The translations under genes were made by a program, and so were the position numbers. Positions 10,925 through 22,691 of a DNA stretch of 64,000 nt are shown here, piece by piece. The stretch comes from Macrophomina tecta. Its lineage: Eukaryota; Ascomycota; Dothideomycetes; Botryosphaeriales; Botryosphaeriaceae. The notes beneath the pieces are model-generated. The model saw nothing but the letters and a program-made list of their open reading frames with translations. It did no database searches and was not told the origin of the DNA. The stretch lies in the NCBI GenBank assembly GCA_024180945.1, contig JAKSGN010000005.1, forward strand, positions 124,001-188,000, written 5' to 3'. Position 1 is the first letter of the stretch. Every line of letters begins with the position of its first letter.

Positions 10925-11429
10925 GGCTGCAGTCGAGGATGGTCGTTGTGCATGACAGGGTGGAGTTCAGATGCTGCCGGATGAAGAGACTTTTGTAGAG
11001 CGAGCCTGGAGCTTGGGTTTGGCAGCCCGGAATAGGCAGGCGGGCCACTTTGGCCCGCTCACTTGGTCAAATTCAATCGCGAGTGAGGGATGGCGCGAGG
11101 TGGCCTTCCACACGGACTCGTCTTGAGGTGAAGTTATCACTTGGAACACTGGGCTCACAACGCGATAGAAGCAGGCGAGCAATTTCTCTGCAGAGGTAAA
11201 TGCGACAAGTAGACATCAAAGTCAGACTCCCTAGTGCAGAAACCCAGGAAGTATGCCCGGGGGCGCCCCGGTTGTCAGCTAGCCCCTCGCACTGTGGTGT
11301 CCATCCACATCCATTGGCACCAGCTTCACCGCAACTGGGCTCCAAAGCGACGTGAGGAAGTGAAATTCCATAGATTTCAGAAGTCACCACCACCAACTAA
11401 TAGAGCTTATCTTAAAGCCTACCGTACCA
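10925..11429. other. Spacer between copies A and B
   Basis: No gene seen; short ORFs carry no family motif. Confidence 0.4.
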
Positions 11430-12351
11430 TCACTTGATTGATGGCGCCGCAGCAGCCCGTGCCAAGAGGTCGCCGAGGACCCTTCGAAACGCGACCTTCG
11501 CATCTGCTGCATCCGCTTCCCTTGAATTATTGCCATCTGCACTGGCAGCCCGCATCCTTCCGTGACGGTGATGGTCAAAGACCCCATCGCCAAGGCAGAC
11601 GATATCCGCTCCAGCCCTCGTGTTGCCCCCTGCCCTTCCGACCTGGAGCAGCCACTCGCGGCAATCCTGAAAGCGAAACAGGAGCTCCGACCGCTCCTCA
11701 ATACCAAATTCTCCAGGAAGATGGATATTACGGATGCTGCCGATGTCGCCGAGGATAAGACGCTTGAGGTTGGGTACCCTAGGCGCCCAGCCAAAGTAGC
11801 TATGCAAGTGCGATTCGCCAAGGAAGATGCGCTCGATCCAGGCCAAGGTCTCCGGGCGGAAACTTGAAATATACATGCAGAGCATCATGGGGTTGCACAA
11901 GTAGAACGGGTTGCGGTAGCGCAACGGTGCAGCCTCGGCGTACGTCTGCTTGTCCAGGAGTAGTAAGTTAGGCACCGCCCTCCACTGGGTGAGAGAGTGG
12001 TTGATCTTCTAATTCCATTGTTGTTTTATGATTTGGTCACGCTGGCGGAGGGACCGATTGGCGCTCATGTGGATGGCCTGGTCAGTGGTGAGAGCGTAGG
12101 CGGAGATAATATTGCGCAGTTCCCCGGGAAGGAGGGCCCAGGGAAACATGCCCCGGCGCGTGAAAGGATTGTCTGGCTTCATAGCTTCCTCGAGAGTGAG
12201 TTTGAGACTTAGTACTGTGTCTGCGTTGCGACTGGACAGTACTTACGTCGAGAGTGCGGGTGGGCTTGACTACAGGTTCATCGCGTGAAAAGCCTTCTGC
12301 TTCGGAAAGGCGCCTTTTTGGCGCAGCCGGGAAGATACTGCCTCCAACCAT
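11430..12351 (-). pseudogene. Hypothetical protein, tandem LPGE-RN family copy B, with an in-frame stop
   Basis: Exon 1 (12351-12247) and exon 2 (12188-11430) are joined by a 58-nt GTAAGT...CGAG intron with branch TACTAAG, in the same phase (0) as in copies A and C. Exon 2 carries LLPGELRNIISAYALTT, then a TAG at 12011-12009, then the family segment NLLLLDKQTYAEAAPLRY in the same frame and 180 further codons to the end. The stop lies in the variable linker. Either the gene is dead, or the second half is made from an internal start. Apart from the stop the frame is clean, so the damage is recent. Confidence 0.65.
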
Positions 12352-13015
12352 GATTTGAACAATCAGTCATTTCGTGTATGTAGCGGGGCGCGGGTGTGAA
12401 AGGTGCCTGTGTCTATGTGAGCTGGTCATGCGGATCGTTACATGGGAACTTGCGGGCATACAATGAAGATGGCCAGGTTTGCTGAATTGATAATTTTGCG
12501 CATTAGTGGATGGTGAATCCCGAGAGGAGGTGCGTTGGATGAGTAGAAAAGTTTGGTCACAGGATTATAGCGATGAAAAGCGGCGAGGCTTTGGCGCGTT
12601 ACTTCCATTTGTAGCTCTATGACTGAGTGCAGCAGCCAGAAACTAATGGCGTGGGCCAGACTAGGCAAAAGCGGATGAAAATCGAAAGTCACAGCAATAC
12701 TATTACGTCACTTGTTCATGTAGGAGAGAAGAGAAGGAGGCAGGATACCGCCACTTATCGCCGCAAGAATCCATCATCGGCACGCCTGTACCAGGGAACC
12801 CAAAGAAGTATAGTTCCCGAAATACCACCCACTTCCGTGCACACATGTTCTCCACGCAAAGACTCCAGGGCCTGAATCGACTTTCGCTCCAAGTACTATG
12901 TCCTCGTTCGTGTTCTGGCTTGTTCAGACACGTAGCAAGTTTCCGGCCGTCGGCGATTTCTGGGTGCTACAGGGAGCGTGGCGAGACGCCCGGCAAGAAG
13001 GGAGCAATGGGCCAG
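12352..13015. other. Spacer between copies B and C
   Basis: No supported gene; several short ORFs without motifs. Confidence 0.4.
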
Positions 13016-13900
13016 TCAGCGGCCGGGGCAGGAACATGCCGCAATCTCCAGCAGATTTCCCAGCGCAGTCCGGAATTTTTCAGCTTCCTCCGAGATCGTC
13101 TTCTGCCGCTCCTTGTAAGTCAAACAGGGCCGCTGGCGGACCGCGAAGGACCTGAGGAAACGGTCGGTAAGGCATACAACATCGGCTCCTGCTCTGACGT
13201 TTCCCTTGGATTTTCCCCAAACCTGGAGCCAACCGTGGCAGGCCCAGTTCTTGTACAGCTGTTGTGCCGCGGCCTCAGCCGTATCGCAAGGCATGTCGAA
13301 GAACAAGGACGAGAGGACGATGCGCTTCAGGTTGATGGCTGCGGTCAACGAGTACAATGTCGCGAACGTGTAAAGAACAGGGCGATCGATGTCAAGTTCA
13401 ATGTGTTCAATCCACTTCTTTCGGTCTTTGGACAGAAGTTTCAGGAAGGAGTCCAATGTGGCCGGATCGTGGAAGCGGAAGCCGCCGCGGAAGAGGAACG
13501 GAGCGGCCTCGGAATGCGTGGCCTTATTCAGCAAGACGAGGCTTGTGTTGGGCTTCCAGGTGCCGTTTACGACGCAGCACGCCTTGGGAGCTTTGTAGTA
13601 ATAGTCGTGCCAGACTGAGATGGGGCCAGGAGGAGGTACAAGGGTGAGTTCGTAGACGGTGTTACGCAGCTCTGCGGCAAGCTCAGCCCAAGGGAAATAG
13701 GCCGGCTTTTTCTCGCGATGGATGCTGTAATTTTGTTCTCCTTCCTGTGGCCCCGTCGCTGTCAGCTTTCACATGATCATACCGCGGGGAAAAGACAGTA
13801 CCGTTGCATGAGCTAGGTTATGGCTGACTCTGAAAGTGAATTCGGCGGCGGGAATGCGGAATGGTACGATGACGTGGTTGGTGACACAGGTCTCAGCCAT
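13016..13900 (-). CDS. Hypothetical protein, tandem LPGE-RN family copy C
   Basis: Exon 1 (13900-13802) and exon 2 (13744-13016) flank a 57-nt intron (GTACTG ... GCTGAC ... CACAG), phase 0 as in the other copies; 275 residues. Key family segments: FPWAELAAELRNTVYELTL, LVLLNKATHSEAAPFLF, KKWIEHIELDIDR and GNVRAGADVVCL. Compared with copy A the overall plan is the same but identity is low, so the duplications are old. No catalytic or membrane signature is visible. The start is the first ATG that makes exon 1 open. Confidence 0.65.
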
Positions 13901-14596
13901 GGTAGCGGTCGCGTTGTCGTGCCACGCTTTGCTGTGGGGATGTGGCGTTTGGCTGTGAGTAGCCGCGGCGGCCGCCGCGTGGACCGGTAATTCAGTCAGC
14001 GCGTCGGCGCGGATCGAGTGAGGGTGCAAGAAGTTGGTGTTCAGGAAGAGTGCGGCAGGGTAAGGCTGCGCAGTCCGGGCTAGCGGTGGCCATGTTCACA
14101 TTTGGCAGGCAGAAGCTCCCTCAGTGGTAACAGCTTCGGCACAAGCCATTCACCGAACCATGCTCTATGAGCATCCCATTTTAGGAATCGAGCTGCAAGG
14201 TCAGACATGCAAGTCTGCCTCATCTGTGATTCATTTGTGATTCTCACAGGCTTTGACAAGCCTCGCCTCTTCTCGAAAGGTTGTCGGTCACAGTAACGCT
14301 CTAGCTGCCACCGCAGAAGCAAACGAAAAGCACTCTACAGGATTGAATGAATTGTCTAGGTTTTGCATTTCCCAACCTTTCAAGCACTCGGCTCTGACAG
14401 AAGAAGACCAGAAAGAAACTCTGATGGCCTGGGCGAAAAGGTCGCTGCGAGCCAACTCTTCCGAATATCTGGTTGAAAGTAGCAACAACAGTGGCTGGAT
14501 CTTTAGAGTGTTATAGTGGCGAATACTTTATGTGGTTGTTGTGTTCGATGCTATGTAGTGCGGCATGCCTGGGGGAATCCGCTACGATTCAGTGCA
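13901..14596. other. Intergenic
   Basis: An 87-codon plus ORF (14253-14516) has no family motif and no splice partner; not called. Confidence 0.35.
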
Positions 14597-15603
14597 TCAA
14601 AGACGGCTTCGAAGGGATGAGGGGGCGTCCAAAAACTCATTGACCAAGCGAGAGAACTGGCCCGCGTACTGATACAAAAAACCGTGGCCAGAATCTGGGA
14701 AGAGGTGCAAGTGAGGCTCTGCCATAACCAGCTTCTTCCACATGAGATAGCTGTTGGACGTCGGCAAAAGCAAATCATTGCTCCCTGGATGATGGCCCAG
14801 TCAGCTGGGCGTTGTTTGGATCTAGGGTAAGTTTCCTCTCATACCGTTCGCAATCAAGACGGGAATCCTGATCTCGCTGAATCGATCGTAAGATCCAGCT
14901 TTGGCAAGCTTCGGTGTCATGAACTTGGCGAAGGCAATGCCTTGCCTCTTGGCTCCTTCAGGTCCGACGTAGTCTACTCGGTTTTTCCGCGCCGATACAA
15001 TGCGCTGCCACGACTCAAGGCCGGCATTGCGGCTTGTCTGGGACTTCTCGAAAAATGTGTCCAAGAAAGCCTTTTTCTGTTCTTCCTCCGTCGACGCTGC
15101 TCTGAGTTGCATGAAAGGACCAAGATCCGCTTGCTCGACACCATCTCCGATGCTGGGAATAGTGCCTGCCAGGATCAGACGCCTCACCAGATGGGGAGCA
15201 CGCAGGGTGACGATTTGGGCGGCGCAGCCACCCATGGAAAAGCCCATGAGATCAATCTGACGGTGTCCGACAGCCGCAATTACGTCGATAGCGTGTTGTG
15301 CCCAGTCATCGAAAGAATCGGCAACCTGACCGCCCGAGCGGCCGACGCCAGCATTGTCCATAATGAAGACAGTCCGAGCAGCGGCAATGGGATTCAGTAA
15401 TGCGGGATCCCAGTGATCCATGGTACCTCTGTGGGTCGCAGAGTAAGCGATGTCTGGAAAATTCAGCAGGGATCAGTGATCGGTTACCTAAAATGCATGA
15501 GCAGAACGAGCGGTACAGCCGTGCGGGCACCAAACTGCCTGTACGCAAATGTGGTACCTCCGACGCCCACATATTGATCCTCGGCTTCTTCGTAGGTTGA
15601 CAT
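14597..15603 (-). CDS. Alpha/beta hydrolase
   Basis: Three exons (15603-15488, 15428-14845, 14784-14597) with 59- and 60-nt introns; 295 residues. LLMHFRGTMDHWDP provides the oxyanion-side turn, GFSMGG the nucleophile elbow (Ser103) and PDSGHGF the catalytic histidine (His267). The GVGRSGG and early strand pattern place it with the haloperoxidase-like or epoxide-hydrolase-like soluble hydrolases. Substrate unknown. No signal peptide, so it is probably cytosolic. It is divergent from RAD54 across an 0.8 kb spacer. Confidence 0.85.
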
Positions 15604-16126
15604 TTCCAGAGTCGGTTAGAGCGATGAAGTGCAACGAGAAACGAAGCACCTTGGCCGCAAAGAAATTTGATGTCCCGAAATGCTAATAGTGCCGAAGGAG
15701 GGCAGTGAAGGGCGAGGGCACAACAGATTATATGCCAGCTTAACCGGTGTGATTATTATTTGTTACCGAAGGCCGAGGCGCGGGGAGCAAGCAATTTGCG
15801 GCCGCGCCGGAGCGGACACGCGCTAGGCCTACAGGAGCGGAAGCGCTGTATACAGTGTCCGCTGCCCAGCTTCCCAAATGCTGAGCACATAGTTGATTGG
15901 ATAGCAGCTGCAAATGTCAGTCCCAGGGTGCTGATGGATTTGACCGAACCCCGCATTCGAGGCGTTCCCGCTGACTGTGTTCAGGCCGACTTCGGGGCAC
16001 TAAGAAGTGGCTGCTGATAGCAGAGGGGTGCTCGAGCTCAGCGCAGCGCACCAAGGTGTTCTAGAAGCGCAATCTGGATGGGAAGGAACAGAGACGGAAG
16101 TGCCAGAGAATGGGGTTGCGTTAAAG

Positions 16127-16268
16127 ACGCGTCAGGGCGAAAGATGGGCGGCCCGGGGGCGTTACACGTGCTCAGGCGATTTCCTCGCGCGGTCATTTCT
16201 CCTGTCGGCCAATCAGAGGGTGGTGGCGAGTGCCGCCTGGAGCCGACGGACGCGTCGCGTCAACGCGT
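16127..16268 (+). promoter_or_regulatory. Three MCB (MluI cell-cycle box) motifs upstream of RAD54
   Basis: ACGCGT occurs at 16127-16132, 16250-16255 and 16263-16268, all within 300 bases of the RAD54 start. A CCAAT element lies between them (GGCCAATCAG near 16207). In yeasts ACGCGT binds the MBF complex (Swi6-Mbp1) and drives G1/S expression of replication and repair genes. Clustered sites here fit such control; binding is inferred. Confidence 0.6.
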
Positions 16269-16418
16269 CCGCCACTCCAACAACAACTACCTCCATCTCC
16301 ATTCCGTGCCCGGCATCCTCACCCGGCGCCTCCCTTTATCCTGCCCTCGACTCCGTTTGCGGAGTTGTTACTCTGTGCTCTCAGGCCGCATCATAGCCCG
16401 CCAGATCCCGCCGCTGCG

Positions 16419-18918
16419 ATGTATATACGACGAACCATCCAACGAAAGCCGGCAGCACGCTGACATCCGCAGGTACCGATCACGTCCCGCTACCCTGAGC
16501 GACGATAAAGAGAACGTCACTCCAGCCAAGAAGATCGCCACACTGTATGGCGGCACGCCCCAGTCCGTCGATCGCCTCATCAGGCCTTTCAAATGCCCCG
16601 GCTCTGCCACGCCCACACGCGCCTCCGAGAAACCGGCCCGCAAGCGAAGAAAGATCAACTACTCGGGCGCCGACGGCGATGCTGAAGATGGTGACAAAGC
16701 CTACACCAACGAAGATCGCCTTGCCCTGGCAACCCGCGATGTGAATAAATATCCGGTGTTCAAGGTCAAGGACAAAGACACAGCCTTCCGTCAGCGCTTT
16801 TCCGTCCCCTTGCTCAAGAAGGATGTCGACGCCTACAACCCGAACCGCCCCGCGCCTCTGCTTGGTATGCGTCAGGGAGCTGTCTTCGTGGCCCGACCCC
16901 TACACGACCCAACCGGCGAATTCGCCATTGTCCTCTACGATCCCACCGTCGACGATAAGCCGACTCCAGTGGAGGAAGACAAGGATAAGGACAAGAAGGA
17001 GGATGAGCAGGAGAAGCCCAAGCTGGACGAGCCCATTGTACACAAGAGCTTGGCCGACATCCTCGGCCTCAAGAAGAAGGTCGAGGGTCGTCCGCGGGTG
17101 CCTGTGGTCATCGACCCGCGCCTGGCCAAGGTTCTGCGTCCGCATCAGGTCGAGGGTGTCAAGTTCTTGTATCGCTGTACCACCGGCTTGGTGGACCCAA
17201 AGGCCAATGGCTGCATCATGGCTGATGAGATGGGCTTGGGCAAGACGCTCCAATGCATCGCGCTCATGTGGACTCTGCTCAGGCAGTCGCCCGATGCCGG
17301 CAAGCCGACAATCCAGAAATGTGTCATTGCCTGCCCCTCGAGCTTGGTCAAGAACTGGGCAAATGAGCTTGTCAAGTGGCTCGGCAAAGACGCCATTAAC
17401 CCATTCGCCGTCGACGGCAAGGCATCCAAGGAAGAGCTTATTCAGCAACTACGTCAATGGTCCATTGCCAGTGGTCGCGCCGTCGTTCGACCAGTCCTCA
17501 TTGTCTCCTACGAGACGTTGCGGTTATATGTGGACGAGCTCAAGAGCACACCCATTGGTCTACTCCTCTGCGATGAGGGACATAGACTTAAGAACGACGA
17601 GAGCTTGACTTTCACCGCCCTGAACAACCTCAATGTGCAAAAGCGCGTCATTCTCTCGGGTACTCCTATTCAGAACGACTTGTCTGAGTACTTCGCTCTG
17701 CTCAATTTCGCAAATCCGAATTACCTGGGCACCAAGAATGACTTCAGGAAACGCTACGAGCTACCTATTCTCCGTGGCCGCGATGCTGATGGCACCGACG
17801 AGGATCGCAAGCTCGGAGACGAGCGCTTGTCCGAGCTGCTCACGCTTGTCAATAAATTCATCATCCGCCGCACAAACGACATCCTCTCCAAGTACCTGCC
17901 TCGCAAGTACGAGCACGTTGTGTTCTGCAACCTCGCGCCATTCCAGAGGGATCTTTACAACCTCTTCATAAAATCCCCAGAAATTCAACAGCTGCTCAGA
18001 GGTAAGGGCAGTCAACCGCTCAAGGCAATTAACATCCTCAAAAAACTTTGTAATCACCCTGATCTTCTGGATCTTCCGGGTGACCTGCCTGGATCGGAAA
18101 CCTGTTTCCCTGACGACTTCGTTCCAAAGGATGCTCGTGGACGCGACCGAGACGTCAAGTCTTGGTACTCGGGCAAGATGGCAGTTCTCGACCGCATGTT
18201 GGCGCGCATCAGGCAGGACACCAACGACAAAATTGTGCTAATCAGCAACTACACGCAAACGCTGGATGTCTTCGAGAAGCTGTGCCGCTCGCGTTCCTAT
18301 GGATGTCTTCGTCTTGATGGCACAATGAACGTCAACAAACGTCAAAAACTGGTTGACAAGTTCAATGATCCTGAGGGTCCCGAGTTCGTCTTCCTGCTGA
18401 GTTCTAAGGCAGGAGGATGCGGTATCAACTTGATTGGGGCCAACCGACTTGTGCTGTTCGATCCGGATTGGAATCCTGCGGCAGACCAACAAGCCCTTGC
18501 TCGTGTCTGGCGTGATGGCCAGAAGAAGGACTGCTTCGTCTACCGGTTCATCGGCACCGGAACCATTGAGGAGAAGATCTTCCAACGCCAATCACATAAG
18601 CAATCTCTTTCATCTTGCGTAGTCGACTCCGCTGAGGATGTTGAGCGCCATTTCAGTTTGGACTCACTCCGCGAGCTCTTCCAGTACCAGCCGAACACCA
18701 CAAGTGATACCCACGACACGTTCAAATGCAAGCGTTGTCGATCCGACGGCAATCAGCACATCAAGGCTCCCGCAATGCTCTATGGTGACACGAGCACCTG
18801 GAACCACTTTGTCAATGATGGCGAGAAGGGGGCTCTTGCAAAGATTCAGGACTTGCTCCTTCGGCAAGAGACATCGGAGGAGGCAGTCAGCGCTGTGTTC
18901 CAGTACATTATCCACTGA
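16419..18918 (+). CDS. RAD54: RAD54 Swi2/Snf2-type DNA translocase of homologous recombination
   Basis: Helicase motifs in order: MADEMGLGKTLQC (Walker A, about residue 250), LLCDEGHRLKND (DEGH box), VILSGTPIQNDLSEYFALL (motif III), then FIIRRTNDILSKYLP, SKAGGCGINLIGANR and RVWRDGQKKDC (motifs V-VI), and a terminal Cys pair FKCKRC. These fix it as Rad54, which works with Rad51 to remodel nucleosomes and drive strand exchange. The frame is open far upstream without conservation. The best start is an ATG split by a 52-nt intron: AT at 16419-16420, intron 16421-16472 (GTATAT...GCTGAC...CGCAG), then G at 16473, giving MYRSRPATLSDDKENV and 815 residues, a usual Rad54 length. The rest is one exon. 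Confidence 0.93.
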
Positions 18919-19701
18919 GTTTTCTGAGCGAGCAATCCAATCGTGTTGTGTAGTTTGGTTGTTTTTTGCTATTGCATAAAATGTATGGCGCAACTCTGGA
19001 GTTCATGCTTAGGGAGATCATATCCGGCGTTTAACTCTTGCTTGTCCTTGTAGCTGAAGATGAGGCATCATAGATCCTCGAACCCTGTAGGAATGGTCTC
19101 TTTCTCTATTCATGCCACGATGCTTTCTGCGAACTGTTTCGGGTTCTGTCCATTCCATCAATGTTCCATAGACGATATCCTCACAGCCCTACTCTACTCG
19201 GGTGCCTTCCTCGACACTGCCCCGGAATCCGTCGCCGCATCAGCATTGTCGCCTAGAGCTAATGCCACCAACTACGTTCGAGCCTTTGCCGGCCGCAAAT
19301 TTGCCTGGAAATCGAGACATCGACGATGCTCTTGCACAAGTCCGGCATCCTCCTCATCTTGGCCACTCCTCTTTCTGGCCGTGCTCCTCGCCTCCACCAC
19401 CGCCACCCGCTTCTTTCTCCTCAACAAGCGCAAGCAGCCACCGTAACATCCCCTCCTGAATGCAGCTCTACGCATTCGTCCAATGATGGTCCAGCTCGGC
19501 TGGCTGCAGCATCATCGCCTCAGTCCTACATGAGGCTGAATTGGCCTGTTCCGTTCCTTGCGAGACTTGCGACCTGCTGCCAAGGAGGGCAACTTTTTGC
19601 CTCGTCACCGGTAGCAAAGAGAACCTGGGCGTATCGAATACTCTCCTCGAACAAACCTTCTCCCAAGAGAACACGAGTTTGACTTCGGCCTCCAGTCTTC
19701 C
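18919..19701. other. Intergenic, convergent 3' regions
   Basis: Overlapping plus-strand ORFs of 85-128 codons (19060-19446, 19202-19459, 19326-19682) are proline/serine rich and lack motifs. No gene is supported with confidence. Confidence 0.4.
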
Positions 19702-21080
19702 TTACATGCGTTCTCGGAGAATGAAGCCTGTCTTGGAAATTCTGGCAGCCACTAGTATCAAACTGCCGATGACCATGGTACCACCTGCGAATACCTGTGC
19801 GTAAAGGTACTGGCCGCCCTTTTGCTCCAGCAAGGCTCCGCCAATGGGGCTGCCAGTCAGAGATGCGAGGCCGACAACACTGAAGCCCATTCCTATCCTG
19901 ACGCCAGCTTTCTTGATGTCTGTGTTTAAACTGGCGAGCGCCGCCTGCAGTAAACTCTGGGTGCCAGCGCCGAAGAATCCGTAGAAAACGACGAAAGCGA
20001 TCATACCAGCGGGAGAAGAGACAGCCGCCCAGCAGAAGAGACAGATGCCTGCAACGAAGATGACGGGAATGAAGACGTTGACAGGGCCGAAGAAGCGGTC
20101 CGCGATGATGGCGGGGACAAGACGGCCCGGAACTCCAACGCCATTGATGATGAGGATCAGATTGAAGGAGTCTTTGTCGGAGAAGTCGAGGATGTCTCGG
20201 GCGTAGGCACGGACCTGGCTGGGATATCAGCGCCGCACTCGCATCTCTCATCGACGAACAGGATCAAACTCACATAGTAATACGCCACCCAAATGCCCCA
20301 AAACGCAAAGAACATGCTCACGCAATACAGCAGATATGGCGTCTCCCTGAACGCCGCCCAATCAATCAAGGGCGCTCCACCGCCATCACCCACTACCGCG
20401 ACACGCTGACCTCTCGTCCGCGCCAGCGCCAGTATCACCGCGGCATTGAACAGCACCACGAACCCAATCACCCGCACCGTCCACGCGAACCCCACCCTGC
20501 CCAGCAGCGTCTGCGCAATCGCCGGAAACACCATCCCGCCGGTGGCGCCGCCGCACGCCACGCAGCTGATGGCGACGACGCGCCTCCGGGCGAAATAGGT
20601 GGCCGCGTTCGCGACCGCCGGGCAGAAGGCCAGCCCCATGCCCAAGCCCTGGCACACGCCCTGGGCCAGCAGCAGCCGCCAGTACGCGCCCTCGGCGGCG
20701 CTGGTGGCGAAGGTGCCGAGGACCTGGAGCGCGAGGCCCAGGGCGAGGGTCGGGCGGAAGTACCCGGCGTCGAGGGCGCGGCCGGAGAGCGCACCGATGC
20801 CATAGATGAGGAGGATCTGCAGCGAGCCGATCCAGGAGATGGTCGAGGGGGAGAGGGCGAGGGTCGAGGTGTAGTGCGATTGGTAGATGCCGAAGCTGTT
20901 GATCTGGCCAAAGGAGTTGAAGACGGTGAGGTGGCCCACGAGGACTTGCAGCCAGGCGTGGAGGCCGCCGTCGGGCGGGGGGTCTGCGACGGTTGGGTTG
21001 GCGGTGATGGATTGCTGTGTGGGCGAACTTGTTGGCGCGGCGGGTTGCGCTTCATGGTCCTTTTCTGCATCGACAGACAT
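19702..21080 (-). CDS. MFS transporter, monocarboxylate-porter type
   Basis: Exons 21080-20274 and 20214-19702 around a 59-nt GTGAGT...CCAG intron give 439 residues. After a polar N-terminus comes PPPDGGLHAWLQVLVGHL, the DGG-x-x-AW opening typical of fungal monocarboxylate-like (MCT/MCH) carriers. About twelve hydrophobic segments follow; RPTLALGLALQVLGTFA and GVCQGLGMGLAFCPAVAN are typical MFS half-repeat motifs. Likely a plasma-membrane carrier of a small organic acid or related metabolite; riboflavin carriers (Mch5) belong to the same group, so the substrate cannot be set from sequence. Confidence 0.88.
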
Positions 21081-22121
21081 GACTGTACTGTTTTTGTTCC
21101 TTCTCTTTTTTTTTTTTTCTTCTTTCTTTCTTTTTATCTCTCTTTTCTCTATCCTGCAAAGCGTTCCAATTGTCCTGGGCTACTGGAATATCCGCGTAGT
21201 GGGTCACGTGACATGAATTAGATTACTTATGACGGCGAGGTGGTATCCAATTATGTTTGAGTGCTGCTTGCGACGTGCGAGGAGACGACGGGGGAAAGAC
21301 TGAGACAGAGTTTGAAGAAACACAGGCAGAATGAGAGTAGCGGTTGAGGTGGTTCCGAAAACAGACGCACCGCGACCGAGGAGGGCTCTCACACACGACA
21401 GAAACGGTTCTCCTCTTGGCAAACTGTATGAACAGCACCTGCTTCGTGGAACGGCACAAGGGGTGGATGCTTGACAAGTGTCGGAGAGCCTCAACGGATG
21501 ATGTGATGGAATTCCTTGCAGGCCTGTGTGAAGATTTGTTTCCGGCTGATTAGCCAATCAAGTCTGCATCTGCATGATGTCGTGATTGCACGCGCTGGAA
21601 GGCCAAGTGACAGGTCATTGAATGAACATTGGCAAGGCTAATATCAGGTTCTACAAACGAAGCTAAAATCTCAGTGCGGAGTTTTGGCCCGGCAAATTAT
21701 ATGGCGATTATGATATGGCGAAGATTCACGTGTCTCTTTGCCCATGGTCAATTGAATGTGATCCGCGCTTTTGGTTGGCTTAATCCAAACCTACAGCTAC
21801 TCTAGTATTTCGATGACGGATATAGCCGTCCCGTGTACTTGGCACTCAAATATACTACCCTGCGGCGCTACCCAGCAGTGAATCTGACACGCTCTCGATC
21901 TCCGCACCGCTCCGAGGGAAACCGCTGCCGAAAGTTTAGTATCCGGCCATATAAAAAGCCAACATTCATCTCGCTGGCATCGTCATCACCTCTGGCATTC
22001 CCTCAGTCCGTAAAAGGATTGCCGTCCTGTCAACCACTTCATAGCACGTCACCGCCAAAAAATAAAAATAAAAAAAAGGAAAACACAACTGTCAAACCGT
22101 GACGTCCCCCAATCGCCAACC
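21081..22121. other. Divergent promoter region
   Basis: Lies between the MFS transporter (leftward) and the small membrane protein (rightward). Holds a T-rich tract at 21108-21150, just upstream of the transporter start, and a TATAAAAA at 21950-21957 serving the rightward gene. No coding sequence supported. Confidence 0.45.
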
Positions 22122-22691
22122 ATGGCGCCAAAGAACCCCGCATCCAGAAACAGCAGCCAAACAAACGACGCCGCCGCCGCCGCCGCGCTGCCAGCGCTCG
22201 AAATCGACTCGGCCCACCCGGGCACGCCCGTCCGGCTCGCCCTCGTCGTCGAGTCGCTCGGCAACCTCGCCTTCGCCGTCCCCTTCGCGCTCAATCCCGC
22301 CCAGACCTTCCGCGACTTCCTCCTGCCCGACGCCGCTCCGCCGGCCGCGCCCTCGGTCGAGGCCGCCGCGCTCGCCCGCGCCTACGCCGCCATCGTCCTC
22401 GGCATCACCGCCGGCATGCTGCTGTCGGTGCCCAGCCGCGCGGGCGCCGTCGAGTGGCGGCGCATGTTCTACGCGACCTCGGTCGCTACGGAGATCATGT
22501 ATGTGCCGCTGCTGGCGTGGCAGGCGTGGGGCGCTGGGCAGGGGGTCGCGGGGACGGGATGCGATCCGGGGAAGTTGGTGAGGCTGTGGGCGTTGCCGAT
22601 GGGGGTGTTGTTGGCGTGGAGGGCGTGGGTGTTTTTGGTGAAGCCGGATTGGTTTGGGAGGTATCGGATTGCGGGAAGGAAGGGGGATTGA
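22122..22691 (+). CDS. Small four-helix membrane protein, function unknown
   Basis: Single exon, 189 residues, very GC-rich with strong C/G third positions. Four hydrophobic helices: VRLALVVESLGNLAFAVPFA, AAIVLGITAGMLLSVP, FYATSVATEIMYVPLLAW and LWALPMGVLLAWRAWVFLV. The N-terminus is an alanine-rich polar stretch without a clear signal peptide. I do not recognise the family; four-helix DoxX-like proteins have similar shape but no diagnostic residue is seen. A TATAAAAA box 170 bases upstream supports the start. Confidence 0.7.
   Translation: MAPKNPASRNSSQTNDAAAAAALPALEIDSAHPGTPVRLALVVESLGNLAFAVPFALNPAQTFRDFLLPDAAPPAAPSVEAAALARAYAAIVLGITAGMLLSVPSRAGAVEWRRMFYATSVATEIMYVPLLAWQAWGAGQGVAGTGCDPGKLVRLWALPMGVLLAWRAWVFLVKPDWFGRYRIAGRKGD

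Noticed and set aside
16078..16418. Upstream ATG at 16078 as the RAD54 start
   Set aside because: It would add over 110 residues that look like translated leader sequence and would make the protein longer than usual for Rad54; the split ATG fits better.
19060..19682. Plus-strand ORFs after RAD54 as a small secreted or membrane protein
   Set aside because: Three overlapping frames compete, composition is Ser/Pro-rich and none has a clean start, splice or motif.
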